A stretch of DNA of 62,000 nucleotides from Zygnema cylindricum. Taxonomy: Eukaryota; Streptophyta; Zygnematophyceae; Zygnematales; Zygnemataceae. This document shows positions 55,775-62,000 of this stretch, one piece after another. Position 1 is the first letter of the stretch. Every line of letters begins with the position of its first letter. Position numbers and translations under genes: made by a program. Where the stretch lies: positions 253,591 through 315,590 of the forward strand of contig JBBHKE010002952.1 in the NCBI GenBank assembly GCA_037447655.1, in the 5' to 3' direction. The notes beneath the pieces were generated by a model. It searched no databases. It worked only from the letters and a program-made list of their open reading frames with translations, and was not told where the DNA came from.

Positions 55775-58700
55775 TCAAACAGAAACCAATCGGGCTTGCC
55801 CAGCCAGCCATGGATCTTCCTCATCTAAATTTTCCAACGCTTCCAAAAGACCCACGAACTCTAAAGGCCACTTTATTTTGTTTCCAGGGGAAACAAAACT
55901 CGGTCCGGCCTCTTTTAATAGATCAAGTGCCACCTGTCGCCTAGATCTCTTTTCTCTCGATTCGTCCGTACAAATTTCCAGCTTTTCTGAAAATGAATCT
56001 GAGCCGTTCATAAGAGCAGATATGATCCAAACGACAGCGGAAACCAATCGGTTTCTTTCACTTTCAATCGCTTCTTTTGCCTTTTCTAAAACTACCTGTA
56101 TCGCCGCTTTCATAGCTTTGGTAATTCTCTGTTGAACGTTTGATGCAGATAAATGAAAAGAAAAAGGTTCCATTTCTGACAACTTCAGTGAGAGAAGAAG
56201 AGCCTCCATGGCCAAAGTACGAGCCTCAGACCTCGCAAAATCGGGAGTAAAAATTTCTGGAAATGCGTTTAAACAACCTAAAACCGTTTCCTGGAATGCA
56301 AAAATTGAAAAAAAAGATGGAATTATCCGTTTTTCCTCACCGCTTCCTCTCACAGATTTTCCCTCCAATCTATTGATTGCTCGCGTAAACGTTTCCACCA
56401 AAACCGTACCGCATTTTTCTTCCTTCTCTGCCTCCAATCTATTTATCCCTCCCGTAGAAGTTCTCACCGAAATCGTACCAAATTCTACTTCCTCCTCCGT
56501 ACTTTCGTAACCTCCTTCGCTCGAAAAGCTCAGACTCCTAACATCTCCATTTTCCTCATTTCCCCGAATCTGTCGGATAAGCTTCACCACCTGCGCCACC
56601 TTTTTATAGAACATCGTTTTTGTCACATCTGTGACTCCTACCGCAGAAAAGTCAACAACAGTCTCATCCAAAACTGCATTTATATACGCGACAAAAACGT
56701 CCAGAGAACATTCCTCCCGTAACCAACTCGAAAGGTTCGTGGAATCTTCTTCTTCTCGGAGAAGAGCTGCAGCTAACATTCCAGTCACTTTTTTCGGTAA
56801 AAAGACTGGACTATTCGATTTTTCACAATCTTCCCCAAAATCTCTTATCCAGGCACCTGCCATACGTTGCAACTCGAGCTTCTCGTCTTCTTCCTCAAAG
56901 ACGAGCCCTTTCTTTAATGCTTTCACTACTTCCGAGCAAAGCTCAAAGGCGGAAGGAAGGTCTTCCCGGGTCAAAATAGTCGCCGCTAAACCAGTCGCGT
57001 TAACAATTTCTTGCCTCACATGTGCTTTTATTTCACCTTTCACGACGATATTCAACTTCAACAACTGCCAGTGGTAGCGATCTGTCGATGAGATATTTTT
57101 TTCCTCCCTCCTCATTTCTTCGTATTGCTCTTTATACCATCTTTCGCCGTGGATGAAATTTAAGGGAAGAAGAGTTCGATTGCTTTCGGCTATTCTGTCT
57201 TGGAATAGAACTCTCACATGAGGTCCAAAAATGGGCTCCAAATTTGACCAATAGTGGCTTGTTGAAGTGTCGCGCGAACAAAATTCCCAATCTTCCTTTT
57301 CTACGAAGCTCAGTGAAAAATCTGCTGGAGATAACTGGCGAGGACAGTACGATAAATGCGACCCTTTTTGATCCAAAAAACATAATTTGGCTAAGTAAAC
57401 TTCCTCAGAAAGAATAGAATTGAGAGATTCCGCCGGAAGTAAGAGCATACACAGACTCTCGTATTCGATTTCTGCAAATCTTAACAAACTTGCATTCTCT
57501 GACAACAAAGAATACTTCTGCCTATGTTCAGGAATCGTCGGCGTCCTTTGAAAAAAGCGAATGAAATGCTTTACTTTCCTATAGGCCTGTATTCGAATAT
57601 CGCGATTCGAGTTTTTCATCGCCAGGCATAAAGTTGAAATAACTTCCCCGAGAGCTCTCCAAGTGTAGGATTGGAAAATCGACTCAGGAGAGGGAGAAGG
57701 AGATTCGTATTCTGTCTTGCCTTCCAGTGCTGGACAGAGAAGCAAATAAACTCTACAGAGATCCCAAAGATAATCGAATGCAAAAATTGTCGAATCGCTG
57801 ACATCGAAACCTAAGCTCGAATTAATGGACAAATCCGTTAATTCTTCGAGAAGAATAGAAACAAGAGTCTCTCGAGATTCTCGAGAAATATCGCTTCTAA
57901 TGTCTATCCATGGCCACAAAGAAGCTAAAAAGAGAACTTTCCCGGCCGTACACTCTTCATCTACCTCCTTCCCCTCCTTCCCGTCCTTATTTGGCAAAAG
58001 ATTATCCCAAAAAAAGTTGCGACAACCGGGTAAAATAGTGTGGCGAAAAAAATAGTCGCAGTACTCAGAAGGGAGGGGAATGCTCGGCAATGTCTGGAGT
58101 TGAGAAACCAATGTTTGCAATTTTTTGGCACCATATGTGATAAAAGGCCCAAGGTGGGATTTTGAAGGCAGTTCAGATGAGACAAAATTTGCGGGAAAGA
58201 CGGAGAGATAAGGTACCAAATATTCCGAAGAAAATGCCTTTTGTGGCACAGTGGCAACATTAAGGAAAGGAAGCAAAAAATCTTTGAGATTTTTGCCTTC
58301 TGTAGTCCCCAATGCTCTTACAATAGATTGAATAATCTGCAATTGCCACGTGGCACAATATGAGCGTATACATACAAAAATGTGAACGTGTGGAAGTAAA
58401 GGGCACTGTCTCATCACTATGGAGTCAAAGAATTATTAAAACTAATGCATTATTAGAAAGGCGAGAGAGAGAGAAGGCAAAAATCTCAAAGATTTTTTNN
58501 NNNNNNNNNNNNNNNNNNNNNNNNNNNNNNNNNNNNNNNNNNNNNNNNNNNNNNNNNNNNNNNNNNNNNNNNNNNNNNNNNNNNNNNNNNNNNNNNNNNN
58601 NNNNNNNNNNNNNNNNNNNNNNNNNNNNNNNNNNNNNNNNNNNNNNNNNNNNNNNNNNNNNNNNNNNNNNNNNNNNNNNNNNNNNNNNNNNNNNNNNNNN

Positions 58701-61700
58701 NNNNNNNNNNNNNNNNNNNNNNNNNNNNNNNNNNNNNNNNNNNNNNNNNNNNNNNNNNNNNNNNNNNNNNNNNNNNNNNNNNNNNNNNNNNNNNNNNNNN
58801 NNNNNNNNNNNNNNNNNNNNNNNNNNNNNNNNNNNNNNNNNNNNNNNNNNNNNNNNNNNNNNNNNNNNNNNNNNNNNNNNNNNNNNNNNNNNNNNNNNNN
58901 NNNNNNNNNNNNNNNNNNNNNNNNNNNNNNNNNNNNNNNNNNNNNNNNNNNNNNNNNNNNNNNNNNNNNNNNNNNNNNNNNNNNNNNNNNNNNNNNNNNN
59001 NNNNNNNNNNNNNNNNNNNNNNNNNNNNNNNNNNNNNNNNNNNNNNNNNNNNNNNNNNNNNNNNNNNNNNNNNNNNNNNNNNNNNNNNNNNNNNNNNNNN
59101 NNNNNNNNNNNNNNNNNNNNNNNNNNNNNNNNNNNNNNNNNNAAAACCGAAACAGACCTAGACTCTCTACGCAAGTTGAATAGGAAGCGATGTAATCGTG
59201 GTTGTTTGTATTCTCGAAGGATAAGTTGAACGCATCTCTCAGATCCAGACAAAGCCAAAAGTCGAATCACTTCTTTCAATGGGGTCATCTGCAAAAACAA
59301 ATGGGCACAAAAAACTGCAAATTCAATTAGATGGTTTATCAATTAGTCACACATCCTTTTCTAAGTTGGTAAGAGAGACGGTACAAAAGTCAATATAGAA
59401 AAAACATAGAAATAACGAATCGATAAAAGAGTCAAAAACAAATCACATTGGGCTCAAAATGTGCCAAAATAACTCACATTCATGGCCTTCCTCCTATCCC
59501 CTTGAAGAAGTTTGTACAGGATATCGTAGAAATCGTCATCTCGAGGCAAAAACTTTCTAATGTGTCGTAAAACTGATAAAGAAAGCTGACCATGTGATTC
59601 CAAGAAACTTGGGGCAATCACAAAAGTTATGGCTGACAGAGGCTCATCTATTCGAGTGAGAGAATTTAACAAGGTTGTCAAAACAGCATGTGGTAACCCG
59701 GGAACCAACTCTTCCATACCCACTTTGTTTGACCCCGAAATTTCATTTTTCTGCGATTTTTCATTTTCTCCCTCAGATGGGTTGATTTCAAGATGTTCTA
59801 AACTCATATCCATTTCTCCCAAGATTTTTGCATCCACTCCCTCCACTCCCTCCATTTCCTCCACTCCCGTCTCTTCCTTCCTTCCTACCTCCTCCCAGTC
59901 AGAAAATGCAGTTTCTGAAAGAGCCATCGGATCACCGATTTGAAAGTCACTTTCATCAGTGAGAAAACTTTTAACAGCATTTCCTTTTTCCAAAAGTCTT
60001 TCATTTTCTAAGCTTGTAATCTCTTCCACCTTAATCGCATTTCCCAACTCTACGAAAATTGTAACCATTTCCTTTACATCGAAAGTCGGGAGACGAGAGA
60101 GCCGTTTTGCAGCGAGAATTCTTTTTGGTATCGGAATATTTTCGTTACCCACTAATTTTTTAAGTTGTAATCCCAAATTTTTACTTTGGGAAGGAGTGAG
60201 ACGGTACAGATTTCGTACCGCAGGAACAGGATAACCGGCAAGAGCAGAAGGAGGAGGAGATGTCCCATAGGAAAGGAAACTTTGTTTCGACTTTCGACGA
60301 TTCTTTCCATTAATTTCCCAACCTGCGGATGAATCGGAACTTGGAAAAAAAACTCCTAAAATTGTACCAGAGGAACTAAAAAAAGGAGAGAGTTTGGTTT
60401 GGTCGTAACACAAAAGAGTCCTCCAAACGCAATTCAAATAAATGGCTGAGGGAGAGAAAGAGAGAAGCTCTTTCGCAGCTTTAATTTTCGCCTTTCTTCT
60501 CGAAACCTTTCCCTCTCCTGCTAACGACAGTTGCCACTCCCACCACAAAAAGACAAAATCCGAAGCTTTATCTGATCTAAGCAGCGATTCTACCAACTGG
60601 GTCAAAACTTCCGGTGCTTCTTTCCAATTTTCTGGAAGCGATGGCGTTTTCAAAATAGAACGTAGACGACAAAACGCACGAAAGCCATTTTCATATATCT
60701 TCGTCTCTCCCTCGCCCTCTTCCTCTCCCTTTCCCTGTCCCTCTCCCTCTCCTTTAGGTGTTATAAGTACCCCTTTTTCATCGAGGACGCAACTTTTCCT
60801 CCAATCATCCGCCATAGAAGCCACCGCCTCCAAAAGAAAAGGTATGCTTTTCCAATTTTTGCCACAGAATGTCATCAAATTTTTGACGCGATCACTCAAG
60901 TCCCTAAAAGAAATATTTGGAAAAAGGGCCCTATAAGCGGTCGAAAAGGCATTTGCAACTGTCTCACACGTTTGTAAAGAGGGAGGTTCCGTACCAGCTC
61001 CCCTATAGGATGGAAAATAACTGAAATTCTTTTCTGTATCCTGATTACCGTACTTGTGAACAAAAATCTGTACTGCATAGAAACAAGACCAACATATAAG
61101 AGGACATTTTCATACGAGAAAATCAGTTTAAACATCATAATTTAAATTATTTAAAACGAAACTGAAATCCTTTATTTTAATTATTTCCCGACAATTTCCG
61201 TAATGCTCAGTAAATTCAGATTCTATAAAAGAAATCGTTTAAAATGAATTAAAAGGTTTTAGGGGTCAAGGCTTTGTTTTGGTTTCATTTCACATATAGC
61301 AATAAAAAACAGGGAACCTTCAGTGAGTTCCTTTTTAGCATTTAAGAATAATTGGACTGGACTTGACGATGTAAAAAAATAAAAAAAAATTCAACAATAT
61401 GTTTTATGATACTATTTTTCCACTGAATGTATTTCTCTGGTTTTTTTCCAAAATTCTGGGTCATTAAGAGGCAAGGCTGAGGCGTAAAAGATAGGGGTGA
61501 ACAGGAAAAACAAGAATTTAAAAAGCAAAAGTTCGTTTAAGAACAAAAGGAAAAAAATAAAAATCACAGAGTAAAACAAGAAAGTAAATTGACCTGATAT
61601 TGGAGAGTTGCTCCAAGAATCCACCATATTTTTGTCGCACCTTCAAAAAGTTTTCCTTTTCTAAACAAATCGATATGATGTCTTATAATTTGACAACCAA

Positions 61701-62000
61701 ACCCTTCCATTTTACCTTCAAGATGGAGGAGGGATTCCCCTGGAAAGTCAGCACAGGACAAAATATCTGCGAAAAACTGTTCAAATATAACTTTAAAAGC
61801 CGTTGCCATGGCCTCTCCTTCTTCTTCTTTACCCGAAAATCCCCTCTCTTTAAAAACTTTTTCAATTTTCTCTTGCAATTTGCTCTTTGAACGCCTTGCT
61901 TTTTTTGGAACTCCGATGTCTGAATTGTAATCCAAATAAGGAAGAGGAAGAGGAACTTGCTCTGTAGGTTTTCGCTCTTCCAAAGGACAGCAAATTTGAA
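55775..62000 (-). CDS. Large unrecognised helical-repeat-like protein, 5' part outside window
   Basis: Minus-strand exons: 62000 (open at the edge) to 61594; 61067-59478; 59288 into the gap at 59142; and 58336-55775, ending in TGA. All visible junctions are GT-AG and keep phase 0. The acceptor before 61067 (GTACAG) joins LQYQ to IFVHKYGNQ; the acceptor before 58336 (AATTGCAG) starts IIQSIVRAL. More than 1,560 residues are visible. The first part has a basic patch PKKARRSKSK. Exon 2 has a Gly/Glu low-complexity run (GEGEGQGKGEEEGEGE) near 60740. The rest is rich in Leu and charged residues in amphipathic helices (ILAAKRLSRLPTFDVKEMVT, LSLSVLRHIRKFLPRDDDFY), as in HEAT or ARM solenoids. No catalytic motif, signal peptide or membrane segment stands out. 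I do not recognise the family; a scaffold role is a guess. Confidence 0.72.
58499..59142. other. Assembly gap, 644 N
   Basis: The gap lies inside the large minus-strand gene, between exon 3 and the last visible exon. At least one exon end and one donor site are hidden. The left gap edge carries an inverted copy of 27 bases of the next exon. Confidence 0.99.

Noticed and set aside
58360-59342. Open frames across the 644-N gap
   Set aside because: They are open only because N codons cannot be stops. Only the minus-strand start of exon 3 (59288-59143) is supported by splicing.

Overview
The window is eukaryotic. Two nearly identical genes can be spliced in frame with GT-AG introns of about 160-1360 nt, and a third, large gene on the minus strand runs off the right edge. 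Everything else is dominated by transposable elements: a decayed Ty1/copia element, a decayed Ty3/gypsy element with both LTRs, a non-LTR retrotransposon relic, and many non-autonomous DNA elements. The protein types and the repeat load suggest a fungus-like organism, perhaps an early-diverging fungus. That is an inference; no rRNA or other diagnostic marker is present.

Layout. 1-4622: hAT-like and foldback DNA elements, nested in one another. 5108-13560: unit A of a segmental duplication, with a seven-exon gene (6468-10991) encoding a secreted or luminal protein that resembles GDP-fucose protein O-fucosyltransferases. 13560-15566: repeat relics. 15567-16735 and 23200-29870: unit B of the duplication with the second gene (23348-28435). 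Unit B is split just upstream of its ATG by a copia element on the minus strand (16757-23199). 29900-37100: copia relic, hAT-like elements, Tc1-like MITEs and a short assembly gap. 37120-45525: gypsy element with 968-bp LTRs, tRNA-Met-type primer site, broken gag-pol, and a hAT-like insertion in its 3' LTR. 45526-52753: nested DNA elements, several with perfect 8-bp target duplications; one carries 1.3 kb of a degenerate GCACTGAAATTT repeat. 53260-54715: 3' part of a non-LTR retrotransposon with a zinc knuckle and a restriction-like nuclease tail. 55130-55470: minisatellites. 55775-62000 (minus): a partial, unrecognised large helical-repeat-like protein gene, interrupted by a 644-base gap.

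How it fits together. The two fucosyltransferase-like genes keep all splice sites and frames while their introns and flanks diverge through insertions, so both are probably functional. Comparing A with B gives natural empty sites that date and bound several MITEs. The most unusual structure is inside the introns. Introns 1, 3 and 5 contain decayed extra copies of their own splice-junction sequence, and introns 3 and 4 are long polypurine tracts on the sense strand. This suggests the introns grew by repeated duplication of exon-intron boundaries. No complete autonomous transposase, CRISPR array, tRNA or rRNA gene was recognised.
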